Of a stretch of 64,000 nt of DNA, positions 9,417 to 19,400 are shown one piece after another. The stretch is from Gracilimonas sp. Its GTDB lineage: Bacteria > Bacteroidota > Rhodothermia > Balneolales > Balneolaceae. The notes under the pieces were generated by a model. The model was not told where the DNA came from. It saw only the letters and a list, made by a program, of their open reading frames with translations, and searched no databases. Each line of letters starts with the position of its first letter. The first letter of the stretch is position 1. The stretch covers positions 558,001 through 622,000 of the forward strand of contig NZ_JAVJQO010000006.1 of the NCBI RefSeq assembly GCF_040218225.1, written 5' to 3'. The position numbers and the translations under genes are program-made.

Positions 9417-11942
9417 TTAGTCATCGCCATCTAAAATATCTTGTATTCTCATTTGTGCGTCTTCGAGGTGCACACGGGTTGAACGGTCAAATCCGCCGCT
9501 TCTTAGTGCGCGATCGATATCACGATTCAGGATAGTTAGCTGATTTCGGACAATCGGACGAATATCAGACTGACTTACATCAACCTGAGTCCATCCAAGA
9601 AACTGTCTCCACTGAGCCGGAATATTTGGTAGCTCATCAGTCATCAGCGATTCCATCTGCTCGATGTAAGCACGCTGCAGATTTCTGCGGTGTACATCTA
9701 TATTTTCGTTTGCACGGACTTCCGTAAAGATTCCATTCCTTAAGTCATCCATCATCTCGAAGGCTGTATAAACGTCACCAGAAGCGCGGCGCTCGAATTC
9801 AATCAGGCGAGCAATTCGCTGTGCATCAGCTACACTACCAAGAACATTTTCCTGATAATTTCTGAAGTTGTCGATTGCAGAAGCTTGATTTACGCGACTT
9901 AGAATTTCATCGCTAAAGGCCCATGTTGGTGAGCTAAATGCATGTTGTTGCAAAAATTCCATAGCATCACGCTGAGTGGCTTCATCAACTGGTTCGTAAA
10001 CAGGTCCATCCTGCTCATACGTTTTATGGTTCTCATACACACCACCAATATTGCTGAGTGCATGCCCCATGTAACGATACCACTGGCTAAGTACATTACC
10101 ATAAAGCTCATCGAGTTCTTCGAAGTTTGCTCCATCGCGTTCGGTCCATTCAATCAGGTTTTCAGTAATTACCTGAAGGTTCGCAAGACCAAGCTCGCCT
10201 GCTTCCATTGCATTGTTGGTTAGATCTTCGTTTTGAGAACGAGGGTCAATCTTGCTACCTGTTTGACGGCCATAGAAATAAACAGGGTCATCTGCTCTTT
10301 CCAGGGTCCATTCATTCAGTCTAGCTTGAATCTCTTCGTCACTCCAGTCATCCGGGAACCAGGTATAACCCCACTTGGTCACCCATTTGTCATATTCACC
10401 GACTGCAGGATAAAAATTGGTTACGCCATCGCCTGGTTGTGCAACATAGTTGAAACGTGCATAATCCATAATAGATGGAGCTGTACCATGAGTAGAAGTG
10501 AATTCAGGGTCACGAAGCTGATCGACTGAGTAGGCAAAACTTGAACCCCAGTTATGAGGGAACCCAAGTGTGTGTCCTACCTCATGCGCAGAAACAAAAC
10601 GAATAAGTTCACCCATAATCTCATCGTCAAACTCTACACCACGTGCATCCGGATTGGCTGCTGCTGTCTGGATGAAGAACCAATTTCTGAGCAGATTCAT
10701 AACATTATGATACCATCCAATGTCACTTTCCAAAATCTGTCCGCTCCTTGGGTCATGCACATGCGGACCGTAAGCATTTTGTATTGGAGAGGCAAAATAT
10801 CGGATTACAGAATAACGAACATCTTCAGGACTGAACTCAGGATCTTCCTCTTTTGTAGGAGGTTCTTTACCAATAATAGCATTTTTGAAACCAGCCGCCT
10901 CAAAAGCTACCTGCCAGTCATCAACACCCTGAATAAGATATTCTCTCCATTTCTCAGGAGTTGCAGGATCAACATAATATATAATTGGGTTTTCTGGTTC
11001 TACCAGTTCGTCACTTTCTCCGTTCAACCAAGCTGTATAAGCTTCTTTGTCTTTCGGAACTAATTTCCAACGGGTAATATGCTGAATTTGCTTGGCTTTC
11101 TGAGCATTATCTGTGTACTTGGTTTTCTGTACACTGAAGAATCCAACTCGTTGATCATAATCCCTTGCCCGCATTTCTTCCTCAGGAAGAACAATCATAC
11201 TGTGATTTAGTTCAAGCGAGATAGTTCCAGTCGCTGAGTTTGAGGGAGGGTTATTTGAATCGTAAGTAATCAGGTTACGAGCTTCAATATTCTTAGGATA
11301 ACTGTTGATGTGTTCAATAAATGTTCGGTTACCATCAACACGACGCACCTGATACTCCCGTCGATCTCCGCTATCTAATCCTAATGACGGAATATCGTCA
11401 GTAAATAAGCTTGTGATTTCAACTACGGAACCAGTAGAATCTTCGTTCAGAGCAGCAATATCGAAAGAGGCTATAATTGGCTCAAAGTTTGAATTTCTTA
11501 CGGCTTCGTAAATAGGCATCGTATCTGAGGCAACATTCTCATAAGAGACATGGCGAAGAAGAATCTTCTCCTGCTTCTTTTCCCAACGCACGATCTGAGT
11601 ATTTAATTTTTCTCCACCGTAGCCAAGATTGTCCACTGTTTTTGCAATTCTTGAAACCAAGAGCATTTCCCGATTCAAAAGTTCATCTGGTATTTCATAA
11701 TAATACTTATCATCAACTTTATGGACGTCAAACAAACCTTCGTCTGTTTTCGCCTCTTTGGTTATGACATCGCTATATTTTTTCATTCCATCATCTCCGC
11801 CGGGTCCGCCTCCGCGCATTCCTTGTGATGGTCTTTCAGAAGAACTTGCAGCTTTCTCAGCTGTTTTACACCCTGCAAATACAAAGGTAAAACTCAGCAA
11901 AAGAACTGCAAATCTGTTAATAGTTACTTTTCCGTAGTTCAT
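9417..11942 (-). CDS. Zinc-dependent metalloprotease lipoprotein (DUF5117/DUF4953 family)
   Basis: 841-residue exported lipoprotein with a hydrophobic signal and lipobox FAGC (Cys25). The metzincin-type zinc motif HEVGHTLGFPHN is at about residues 453-464 and supplies three zinc ligands and the catalytic Glu. The N-terminal part (EIPDELLNREMLLVSRIAKT) matches the DUF5118/5117 layout of a Bacteroidota zinc-dependent metalloprotease family. It is probably anchored in the outer membrane or periplasm. Target proteins are unknown. The gene ends at a terminator. Its upstream neighbour, the SusC/SusD pair, has its own terminator, so the metalloprotease is a separate transcript. Confidence 0.92.
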   Translation of the reverse strand: MNYGKVTINRFAVLLLSFTFVFAGCKTAEKAASSSERPSQGMRGGGPGGDDGMKKYSDVITKEAKTDEGLFDVHKVDDKYYYEIPDELLNREMLLVSRIAKTVDNLGYGGEKLNTQIVRWEKKQEKILLRHVSYENVASDTMPIYEAVRNSNFEPIIASFDIAALNEDSTGSVVEITSLFTDDIPSLGLDSGDRREYQVRRVDGNRTFIEHINSYPKNIEARNLITYDSNNPPSNSATGTISLELNHSMIVLPEEEMRARDYDQRVGFFSVQKTKYTDNAQKAKQIQHITRWKLVPKDKEAYTAWLNGESDELVEPENPIIYYVDPATPEKWREYLIQGVDDWQVAFEAAGFKNAIIGKEPPTKEEDPEFSPEDVRYSVIRYFASPIQNAYGPHVHDPRSGQILESDIGWYHNVMNLLRNWFFIQTAAANPDARGVEFDDEIMGELIRFVSAHEVGHTLGFPHNWGSSFAYSVDQLRDPEFTSTHGTAPSIMDYARFNYVAQPGDGVTNFYPAVGEYDKWVTKWGYTWFPDDWSDEEIQARLNEWTLERADDPVYFYGRQTGSKIDPRSQNEDLTNNAMEAGELGLANLQVITENLIEWTERDGANFEELDELYGNVLSQWYRYMGHALSNIGGVYENHKTYEQDGPVYEPVDEATQRDAMEFLQQHAFSSPTWAFSDEILSRVNQASAIDNFRNYQENVLGSVADAQRIARLIEFERRASGDVYTAFEMMDDLRNGIFTEVRANENIDVHRRNLQRAYIEQMESLMTDELPNIPAQWRQFLGWTQVDVSQSDIRPIVRNQLTILNRDIDRALRSGGFDRSTRVHLEDAQMRIQDILDGDD

Positions 11943-12075
11943 AGATTTTGGGTTGATTCTTATTTTAAGGTATTAAATACGTAGGTGTATGAAAGTGGGG
12001 TTAGTTTATAAGCTAATCAAGTAGCTAAACCGATTAAATGTGTAAAAAGAATTAAATCAGGACGAAAATTGATCT

Positions 12076-12108
12076 AAAAAAAAAGCGCCGTTTTGCTAAC
12101 GGCGCTTT
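12076..12108 (-). terminator. Rho-independent terminator of the SusC-SusD operon
   Basis: On the minus strand, AAAGCGCCGTT and AACGGCGCTTT form a perfect 11-pair stem around a 5-base loop, followed by a T run. It lies about 22 bases after the susD-like stop. Confidence 0.92.
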
Positions 12109-12129
12109 CAGTATAAATGACTGTACTTT

Positions 12130-13494
12130 TTATTGCTCGTAATAGTCGTTTTGATCCAGACTTGTATTTACATCTATTTCACGTTGTGGAATAGGATAAG
12201 TAATCTGCCCGGAATCGTAAGAGATATCTCCTACATCTTGCTGAGTTCTTTTCAGGTCATGCAGAAGCTGACCTTCAAACATCAGTTCAAGCTTACGCTC
12301 AAGCAGAATGTCATCAAGATCAAATTCGGTTGGAAGTGTGTATAATGGAAGGTTAACCCGGCCTCGAACTTCATTAAGATCAGCCATTGGAGCAGCTCCA
12401 ACATAGGGAGCACCTTCACGGAAATTACCTTCTGCACGTGTCAGGTACATTTCGGCCAACCGAACGACACCAATGTTACCAAATTGATTCGACCATTTCC
12501 CGGTTCGGGTATCACTATCATAAAACAGGTTAAGTCGGTCATCACCAGCTTCATAAAGGCTGATATGTGGGGGGCGAACCAAAATATCACCACGCCCACC
12601 ATTCGCAGATGATGCATAAAACAGGTTCATTGAGTTTGCACCATCCTGTTCACTAACCTGAATGGAGAACACGTCTTCCGTGCTGTTCGATGTACGGTTG
12701 AAAGCATCCGCATAATTTGTTGTAAGGGTATAATTACCAGAACTAATCACACGGTCAGCAGCCTCTCGGGCTAAATCATAGTTGCCCATTTGTAAATGAA
12801 CACGAGACAAGATAGCCGCAGCTACAGGGGCAGAAGCATAAACTCCATTTGTAGGAGGCAGTAAGCTTTCAGCATTCTGTAAATCAGTTAGCACCCGCTG
12901 ATAACCAGCTTGAACGGTTTCCCTGGGAATTTCACTTTCTTCGTTTATCTCATCCGTTGGTGTAGTTACCAGGGGCACCCCCAGATTTGTACCAACATTA
13001 CCTGCACTATATGGCAAGCCATACAGTTTGAGTAGGTTGAAGTAGATAATACCACGGATAAACAGCGCTTCTCCTTCCACGCGATCTCTGATATCTTCAT
13101 CTACCACATCAAGTGCTGAAAGTACATTATTGGTTAGGTTGATGGCATTATAAGCAGCCGACCAAGTAGCTGAAACCTGTCCATTTTCAACCTGGATATC
13201 TTTTCTCCAGATTTGCTCTGGTTCTTCAAACGTTCCGGTCCATTGTACTTCGTTATTTAAATTATTGTCTGCAAGAAGGTCTGGTTCAAACAGGATTTCT
13301 CCTCCAAACAGATCATCATCAGATAGAGCATTATAGGCTCCTATAAGAACAGCCTCAACGTTATCAGATGTATTGAGCGCTACCTCTGCGTCAATAGATT
13401 GCTTGGGATTAATGTCCAGCAATCCATCGCAACCTGCGGCAAAAAACACCGTCAGTACAAGCGTGTATAGAATTTTACTTTTTATGTTTTTCAT
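12130..13494 (-). CDS. SusD/RagB-family outer-membrane nutrient-binding lipoprotein
   Basis: SusD-like lid protein that sits on the SusC transporter and captures the nutrient. I start it at the internal ATG at 13494 (454 residues). That start gives a clean lipoprotein signal, MKNIKSKILYTLVLTVF, with lipobox AAGC (Cys22), then DGLLDINPKQS, a classic SusD N-terminus. An upstream in-frame ATG at 13536 would add 14 hydrophilic residues before the signal. TPR-like helices and the C-terminal RLAEMYLTRAE motif of the family are present. It follows the SusC gene by about 42 bases. The substrate (glycan or peptide) is not indicated, as no glycoside hydrolase is nearby. Confidence 0.93.
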   Translation of the reverse strand: MKNIKSKILYTLVLTVFFAAGCDGLLDINPKQSIDAEVALNTSDNVEAVLIGAYNALSDDDLFGGEILFEPDLLADNNLNNEVQWTGTFEEPEQIWRKDIQVENGQVSATWSAAYNAINLTNNVLSALDVVDEDIRDRVEGEALFIRGIIYFNLLKLYGLPYSAGNVGTNLGVPLVTTPTDEINEESEIPRETVQAGYQRVLTDLQNAESLLPPTNGVYASAPVAAAILSRVHLQMGNYDLAREAADRVISSGNYTLTTNYADAFNRTSNSTEDVFSIQVSEQDGANSMNLFYASSANGGRGDILVRPPHISLYEAGDDRLNLFYDSDTRTGKWSNQFGNIGVVRLAEMYLTRAEGNFREGAPYVGAAPMADLNEVRGRVNLPLYTLPTEFDLDDILLERKLELMFEGQLLHDLKRTQQDVGDISYDSGQITYPIPQREIDVNTSLDQNDYYEQ

Positions 13495-13536
13495 AATAGG
13501 AAATATTAAATCGGTTATAGATTCTTTGGCTTTCAT

Positions 13537-16500
13537 TTAAAACCCTAAGTTGATACCAACTTCAAATGTTCTGGGCTGAGGTGCGGCATAAAAATCCGTC
13601 CCTAATGTAATGTTACTTGCCGTGAAGTCAGTATTCACTTCAGGATCCCATCCATCGTAATCGGTAAATGTCAACAGATTTAAACCGGTGAAGTACAATC
13701 GTGCTTTTCTGAGTGAAAGACGATCCATTAAACTTTGCGGAAGGGTGTATCCAAGTGTCAGTGTCTTCAAACGAAGGTAACTGCCATCGCTTAAATATCT
13801 TGAAGATTCACCGGTTCCATTTCCACCGAGTAGTCGGGCCTGAGGCACATCGGTAATATCACCGGGCTGTTGCCACCTGTCCATTTGGTCTACGGTTTGA
13901 TTATCAAAGAAATCAGCGTTGGCAGACTGGAACGTTCCTCCACCATTATAAATATCATTTCCATATACATACTGGAAGAAGATATTCAGATCAAATCCTT
14001 TGTAATTGAAGGTATTACCAATTCCACCCTGAAAATCAGGATTGGGATCACCTATAACCACGCGGTTAGCAGCATTGAAACTGTTAGTAGTGCCCGCACT
14101 GTAGTCTTTACCATCAGGGCTATGAACGTAATACAGCGCATCACCATTATCAGGATCTACACCTGCATATTCACGAGCAAAAAACACCCCTATCGGTTCG
14201 CCTTCAACAGCTTGACTCACAAATGATCCTTCAATTACCTGTCCGTCAAGATTGGTAATTTTGTTCTCATTAGCTCCAAAATTGAAGGTTGTTGACCAGC
14301 TAAAGTCACCAACAAAGTTTCGGGTCGTAACTACAAACTCAAAACCATTGTTCTCTAGAGAACCAACATTTCTGGTTTGAGTTGTAAAGCCTGTGGTTGC
14401 CGGCACATTTACACTCAGCAGTAAGTCTTCTGTATTTTTTGAGTAGTAGTCAATTTCGGCAGTAACACGATCAGAGAACAGACCAAGATCAACACCAACA
14501 TTAAACTGTTTGGTTGTTTCCCATTTAAGATCCGGATTAGGTGACTGTGTGGGCGCCAAACCTGAAGCTCCACCATAAGCACCGGCTCCAAAAAGTCCAC
14601 GAGATGGGAAGTTTCCAATTTCAGCATTCCCGGTAAAACCATAACTGGCCCGGAATTTCAGGAAACTTATTTGATCTACATCTTCAAGGAAATCTTCGTT
14701 AGATAAAATCCAGCCAGCAGATGCTGCGGGGAAGAATCCGTACCGATTGTTTTCTCCAAATCGGGAAGATCCATCAACAGTACCGCTTATGTTCAGCAGA
14801 TACGTATCATCAAAACTATAGTTTGCCCGTGCAAAGTAGCTGGTAAAACTATAGGAAGTATTTGTTGCATCACCCGCATCAATAGTTGCAGCACTAGCTA
14901 CCTGACGGAAAAGATCATTCGGAAAATCAATTCCACTAACATAAACCTGGTCAGTTTCAACCTGTTGGGTTGAAAGACCTGCTGTAATGTCAATGGATTG
15001 CTCTTCAGTTAAATCTTTAATGTAGTTTGCATACGCCTGAGACGTAATGTTCACTACCCGAACATATCGGTTATCAGCCGTTCCTCGTGTTGCACCTGTA
15101 AACTGGCTAACAGAACTACCATACCATCGTTCTTCATTCTGATCCAGAACATCTGCTCCGAATTCTCCTCGTAAAATCAAATTATCAATAGGCTCATAAT
15201 TGATAAAAGCATTACCTAAAGCGCGAAATACCGTAGTCTCAAATGATGCTCCATCTCTGAAAAGCAAGCCATTATCGTATACAGTTTCTCTTGAAGGCTC
15301 TCCCTCGTCATTAAATGGACGCTGAACAGGTGGCAGTGCCACTAACTGAATAGGAGTTGAGAAGGCATTATCTGTAGAAAGGCGATTGTTAACAGACTTT
15401 ACAACATTCAAATTTGTTCCAATTTGAACTTTGTCGTTAGCAGTGTGATCTAGGTTCAGGCGACCACTAATTCTGTCAAAAGTATTATCAATTATAATTC
15501 CTTCCTGACCACTATACTGACCACTTACACGAAAACGGGTTTTATCATCCCCGCCACTTGCACTCAGGTCAAACTTATGAGAGGTGTTATCCTGGAAAGC
15601 GAGTTCCTGCCAGTCCGTGTCATAACCCTGATCCCATCCAGGAATGAAGGTATCAAAAAGTTCATCGCGGGTAAATCCAAAAAGGGTCCCGTTAATTGTA
15701 CCATCAGTAGATGAATTTGCAAAAGCTTCATTAAACAATTCTAAATACTGATCTGCATTTAACCAGTCTTTTTTTCCGGAAGGCTGGCTGGTGCTTATTG
15801 AATAATTTGCATCAAACTGAGTAGCGCCAGATTGACCGGATTTGGTGGTAATCAATACAACACCATTAGATCCTCGGGATCCATAAATGGCTGCAGCTGA
15901 AGCATCTTTCAGAATATCAATCGATTCAATATCGTTAGGGTTGATATCTGCAAGGGGATTCGTAGCCGCTGCATTAATTGAGAGATTTGCTGTTGTAACA
16001 GGAATTCCATCAATAACATATAACGGCTGATTACTGGCAGAAACAGAAGCAGAACCACGTACACGTACCTGGATTCCCTGCCCTAGCTTACCATTGTTCG
16101 TTTGAATGAACACCCCAGCGGCTTTACCCTGTACGGCTTGTTCCAAACTATTAACCGGAACTCCTTCAATATCGGAAGCCGAAACACTGGAAATGTTTCC
16201 GGTTACTTTTTCTTTAATCTGCGATCCAAATCCCACGACTACAACTTCATCCAGAAGCTGCGTATCTGTGGCTAATTCAATATTAATTTCTGATCGGCCA
16301 TTAATGGGAACTGCTTGCTGGATAAATCCAACACCAGAAAATACTAATGTACCATTTTCGAATTGATCGCTATTAAGATTTATCTCGTATTCACCTTCCA
16401 AATTTGTAGCAACACCTGTATTAGTGCCTTGCAAAAGGACGGTAATACCTGGTAATGTCTGACCATCTTCAGCTGAGGTGACAATACCCGAAACTGTTTG

Positions 16501-16575
16501 GGCGTGTATATACCCAGTGGTTGCGAAAAGTAACAGTACCAGTATACTGCTTAGTAGTCGTAGCTTTTTCATCAT
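13537..16575 (-). CDS. SusC/RagA-family TonB-linked outer membrane transporter
   Basis: 1,012-residue TonB-dependent transporter. It begins with a signal peptide ending near the Ala-Gln of GYIHAQ. A carboxypeptidase-regulatory-like domain follows (VSGIVTSAEDGQTLPGITV, about residues 29-110), then the plug with the SusC hallmarks EVVVVGFG and LYVIDGIPV and a DASAAAIYGSRGSNGV segment. The rest is a large beta-barrel ending in GINLGF, with a terminal aromatic. Length is typical of SusC. First gene of a two-gene operon with the SusD lipoprotein. The 199-base region upstream is AT-rich and must hold the promoter, but I could not identify a convincing -33/-7 pair. Confidence 0.96.
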   Translation of the reverse strand: MMKKLRLLSSILVLLLFATTGYIHAQTVSGIVTSAEDGQTLPGITVLLQGTNTGVATNLEGEYEINLNSDQFENGTLVFSGVGFIQQAVPINGRSEINIELATDTQLLDEVVVVGFGSQIKEKVTGNISSVSASDIEGVPVNSLEQAVQGKAAGVFIQTNNGKLGQGIQVRVRGSASVSASNQPLYVIDGIPVTTANLSINAAATNPLADINPNDIESIDILKDASAAAIYGSRGSNGVVLITTKSGQSGATQFDANYSISTSQPSGKKDWLNADQYLELFNEAFANSSTDGTINGTLFGFTRDELFDTFIPGWDQGYDTDWQELAFQDNTSHKFDLSASGGDDKTRFRVSGQYSGQEGIIIDNTFDRISGRLNLDHTANDKVQIGTNLNVVKSVNNRLSTDNAFSTPIQLVALPPVQRPFNDEGEPSRETVYDNGLLFRDGASFETTVFRALGNAFINYEPIDNLILRGEFGADVLDQNEERWYGSSVSQFTGATRGTADNRYVRVVNITSQAYANYIKDLTEEQSIDITAGLSTQQVETDQVYVSGIDFPNDLFRQVASAATIDAGDATNTSYSFTSYFARANYSFDDTYLLNISGTVDGSSRFGENNRYGFFPAASAGWILSNEDFLEDVDQISFLKFRASYGFTGNAEIGNFPSRGLFGAGAYGGASGLAPTQSPNPDLKWETTKQFNVGVDLGLFSDRVTAEIDYYSKNTEDLLLSVNVPATTGFTTQTRNVGSLENNGFEFVVTTRNFVGDFSWSTTFNFGANENKITNLDGQVIEGSFVSQAVEGEPIGVFFAREYAGVDPDNGDALYYVHSPDGKDYSAGTTNSFNAANRVVIGDPNPDFQGGIGNTFNYKGFDLNIFFQYVYGNDIYNGGGTFQSANADFFDNQTVDQMDRWQQPGDITDVPQARLLGGNGTGESSRYLSDGSYLRLKTLTLGYTLPQSLMDRLSLRKARLYFTGLNLLTFTDYDGWDPEVNTDFTASNITLGTDFYAAPQPRTFEVGINLGF

Positions 16576-16774
16576 ATGCGAATTTTGATTTATTGTTTCT
16601 ATTGGAACAATCTAATTTCCACCCCTTACAATAAATCAAATTTTAACGAAATGAAACAAATTATATTAACAGGAAGCGCTTTTAATTAATTTTTTTGGGC
16701 TTAACACACTTTATAATTTAATAAAAGCACTATTAATCCTGTTTAGCATAACTAATTTATTGTTTAATGCTAAG

Positions 16775-17650
16775 CTACTTTAAAAACTCCACAAACCAAC
16801 CTTCCGTCCATTCCAGTACTTCGGCAAATGGTTTTGGAAAATCCTGATCTTCAAAAGGATGTGCTGCACCATAGGTATGTGTACCATTAGCGACCAATCG
16901 AAGCTCCTTATCTCTGGCCTCACAGGCAATATGAAGTTTTTCAGAATTAGTGTACGGCACCGATTCATCATCTCTTCCATGGATAAATAAGGTAGGTATC
17001 CGTAAGTCTTTGACTCGCTCTATCGCAATAACCCGATCAGCATTATCAATAGAATCTTTGTAAACCACTTCTCCGACTTTCATTTTCTGGCCGGTGCGGC
17101 TGTTTTCGATTTCAGTATATCCCTGCTCTTCCCAGTCTTTTTTCATGTCATCAGTCCAGCGTTCCCGGTAGTCTGCTACTGCCGACCAGGTTACTAAACA
17201 TTGTACCGGGTCATATTCTACAGCCGCAGCAATAGCTGTATGTCCTCCACGGGAATGTCCCAGCAAACCAATTACATCAGTATTCAGATTGGAGTGATTA
17301 TCTGAAATCTCTCCCTTCTGAAGAGCATCAATCACAGTTCCAATATCATCCAGGTCCTGAGAAAAAGTCTCCCGCTCAAATAAGTCCATTTCGGTAAACT
17401 CAGTCTTATCATCCCCGATTCCGTTCAACGAAAAATTCATAGCAACTACACCATACCCTGCTCTCGACAGTTCTTCACAAACATCCGGAAAAGGCCCCCA
17501 ATCTTTGAAACCTTTAAATCCGTGCAGGAAAATGATAACCGGAAAACTCAGCCCGTTTCTTGAAATAGGTGAATATAAATCATAACGAATAGGCAATCCT
17601 TCTTTAGATTTTACCTGTCCTGATGAAATCGAAATACTGCTAATCTCCAT
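16775..17650 (-). CDS. Alpha/beta hydrolase (dienelactone hydrolase / acetyl-esterase-like)
   Basis: 291-residue cytosolic hydrolase. The oxyanion region FLHGFKGFKDWG (about residues 41-52) and nucleophile elbow GHSRGG (about 131-136) are clear. A late aspartate (HGRDDESVP) and histidine (GTHTYG) complete a Ser-Asp-His triad. The substrate is unknown. It ends the long minus-strand run and starts 11 bases after rluB, so it is probably the last gene of that transcript. Confidence 0.87.
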   Translation of the reverse strand: MEISSISISSGQVKSKEGLPIRYDLYSPISRNGLSFPVIIFLHGFKGFKDWGPFPDVCEELSRAGYGVVAMNFSLNGIGDDKTEFTEMDLFERETFSQDLDDIGTVIDALQKGEISDNHSNLNTDVIGLLGHSRGGHTAIAAAVEYDPVQCLVTWSAVADYRERWTDDMKKDWEEQGYTEIENSRTGQKMKVGEVVYKDSIDNADRVIAIERVKDLRIPTLFIHGRDDESVPYTNSEKLHIACEARDKELRLVANGTHTYGAAHPFEDQDFPKPFAEVLEWTEGWFVEFLK

Positions 17651-17661
17651 GAAATATGTGT

Positions 17662-18504
17662 TTATTTACCTTTATTAAAGTCTAACGTCTCAAGCTTAAC
17701 CAATTTCCGCAGGTTATTAATTTCATTTTGGCGAAGAAATCTCCATCTCCCCATTGGAACATCTTTTAAGGTAAGTCCTGCATACTCAACACGTTTTAAT
17801 TTGGTTACCTCGGTTCCATGAAATTCTACCATCCGACGGATCAATCTGTTCCGCCCCTCAAAAACGGACATTTCAAATGCATGCGGATCGTCTACAAACT
17901 GGGTGATATTGTACCCTTTAGCGATTCCGTCTTCCAGCTCCACACCCTCTAAATATTGTTCAAGCTGACTTTCAGAAAGGGGTCGTTCAGTCGTTACCAA
18001 ATAGGTTTTCCGAACTTCATAACTTGGATGCATCAGCCTGTGAGCCAAATCACCATCATTTGTCAACACCAGCAACCCGGTCGTATTTCTATCCAATCGG
18101 CCTACCGGATATACACGGTATCCAGTCGCATCTTCAATTTGATCCATGACGGTGGTGCGGTCTCTGTCATCATCTGTGGTCGTAATCACATCACTTGATT
18201 TGTGCAATAACAAATACACAAATGGTTCCAGGCTCAGGTTCTGTCCATCAACTACTACTGTATCTTTTCGGCGAACCTTAGTACCCAGCTCTGTGGTAAC
18301 CTGTCCATTTACCTGAACTTTGCCAGCCGATATATACTCGTCCGCATCACGGCGCGAACAAAACCCAGCATGAGCTATAAATTTATTCAGCCTGATCTTC
18401 TCGTCTTTGGAGTAATTCTGATCGACGGTAGCTGCTTTTTTTGAATCTGCTTTATTCTTTGGTCGTCTCTTTCCTGATTGATTACCGCTTTTTTTATTGC
18501 TCAT
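17662..18504 (-). CDS. rluB: 23S rRNA pseudouridine synthase (RluB/RsuA family)
   Basis: 280-residue RNA-modifying enzyme that isomerises uridine in rRNA. A very basic 35-residue N-terminal tail precedes an S4 RNA-binding domain (about residues 37-84). The catalytic domain carries GRLDRNTTGLLVLTNDG, with the catalytic Asp at 138. Its ATG overlaps the scpB stop by four bases (ATGA), showing translational coupling. The scpB-rluB pairing is the classic context for RluB, which supports this symbol over RsuA or RluE. Confidence 0.92.
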   Translation of the reverse strand: MSNKKSGNQSGKRRPKNKADSKKAATVDQNYSKDEKIRLNKFIAHAGFCSRRDADEYISAGKVQVNGQVTTELGTKVRRKDTVVVDGQNLSLEPFVYLLLHKSSDVITTTDDDRDRTTVMDQIEDATGYRVYPVGRLDRNTTGLLVLTNDGDLAHRLMHPSYEVRKTYLVTTERPLSESQLEQYLEGVELEDGIAKGYNITQFVDDPHAFEMSVFEGRNRLIRRMVEFHGTEVTKLKRVEYAGLTLKDVPMGRWRFLRQNEINNLRKLVKLETLDFNKGK

Positions 18505-19298
18505 TCTTCTTCGTCCGTTTCTCCTTCCTCATTTTCATTTATGGGCTGAACCTGATCTTCTTCAGCCTCTTGATTCTCTTCTGATTCTCTGGCTGCTTTC
18601 TTTTCCTGATATTCAGACAACAACTCATCTGCTACGTCCTCTTTTGTTACTTCTTCATCATCCTCATCCATTTCTTCCATCATCAGCTGACGCTCCATTA
18701 ACAACTGACGGTGCTCCTCCATGTCATCATCTTTAAGGATTTCATCAATCTCACGTGGTTTCGGCAGCTCATCCACTGAATTAATCCCAAAGTGACGCAG
18801 GAAGTGTTTTGTCGTTCGATATAAAAGTGGTTTTCCGGGACTATCAGCACGGCCGGAAACTTCGATCAGTGCCTTTTCCATCAGCTGACGCAATATATAT
18901 CCGGAGTCAACACCTCTAATTTGGTCTACTTCCGGCTTTGTTATCGGCTGGCGATAGGCCACAATGGCCAACGACTCAATTGCTGATTGTGATAACTTTC
19001 GATAGGCATTTTCGTGCTGAAAAATACTCAGCCAGTAGTGGTATTTTTTCTCTGTCACGAAAGTGTACCCACCACCTAAAGCCTGAATGCGAAAGCTGAG
19101 TCCATTTTCATCATAGCGTTCATTCAACTTGTCGACAAAGTCAGATACGGTTTCTTCAGTAATCTCTATCTGCTCTTCATTCTCAACAATGATTTCCCGG
19201 ATTTTTGACCCGGGGATAGGTTCCTCACTGGCAAAGATCAGCGCTTCAATTACTGACGAAAGCCGGGTCCCGTCAATAAATTCGTAATCATTTTTCAT
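18501..19298 (-). CDS. scpB: Segregation and condensation protein B, with acidic C-terminal tail
   Basis: 265-residue ScpB, a winged-helix kleisin partner of SMC-ScpA in chromosome compaction. The conserved core reads ALIFASEEPI and SLAIVAYRQPITKPEVDQIRG (the second winged helix). The core ends near residue 190. The remaining roughly 75 residues are a low-complexity Glu/Asp-rich tail, making the protein longer than the usual 180-200 residues. scpA is not adjacent in this window. Coupled to rluB by an ATGA overlap. Confidence 0.93.
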   Translation of the reverse strand: MKNDYEFIDGTRLSSVIEALIFASEEPIPGSKIREIIVENEEQIEITEETVSDFVDKLNERYDENGLSFRIQALGGGYTFVTEKKYHYWLSIFQHENAYRKLSQSAIESLAIVAYRQPITKPEVDQIRGVDSGYILRQLMEKALIEVSGRADSPGKPLLYRTTKHFLRHFGINSVDELPKPREIDEILKDDDMEEHRQLLMERQLMMEEMDEDDEEVTKEDVADELLSEYQEKKAARESEENQEAEEDQVQPINENEEGETDEEE

Positions 19299-19400
19299 TT
19301 AAAAATTATTCAATTCAGGCTAAGAATTAACAAGGCACAAACTTACACAAAGTGTAGCCCATCAGACAAAATTTAATTTATAATTCTGAATGCAAATATT

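Noticed and set aside
10554-11063. 169-codon frame opposite the metalloprotease gene
   Set aside because: Antisense shadow of the conserved lipoprotein protease. It contains the reverse of its HExxH region and has no family features.
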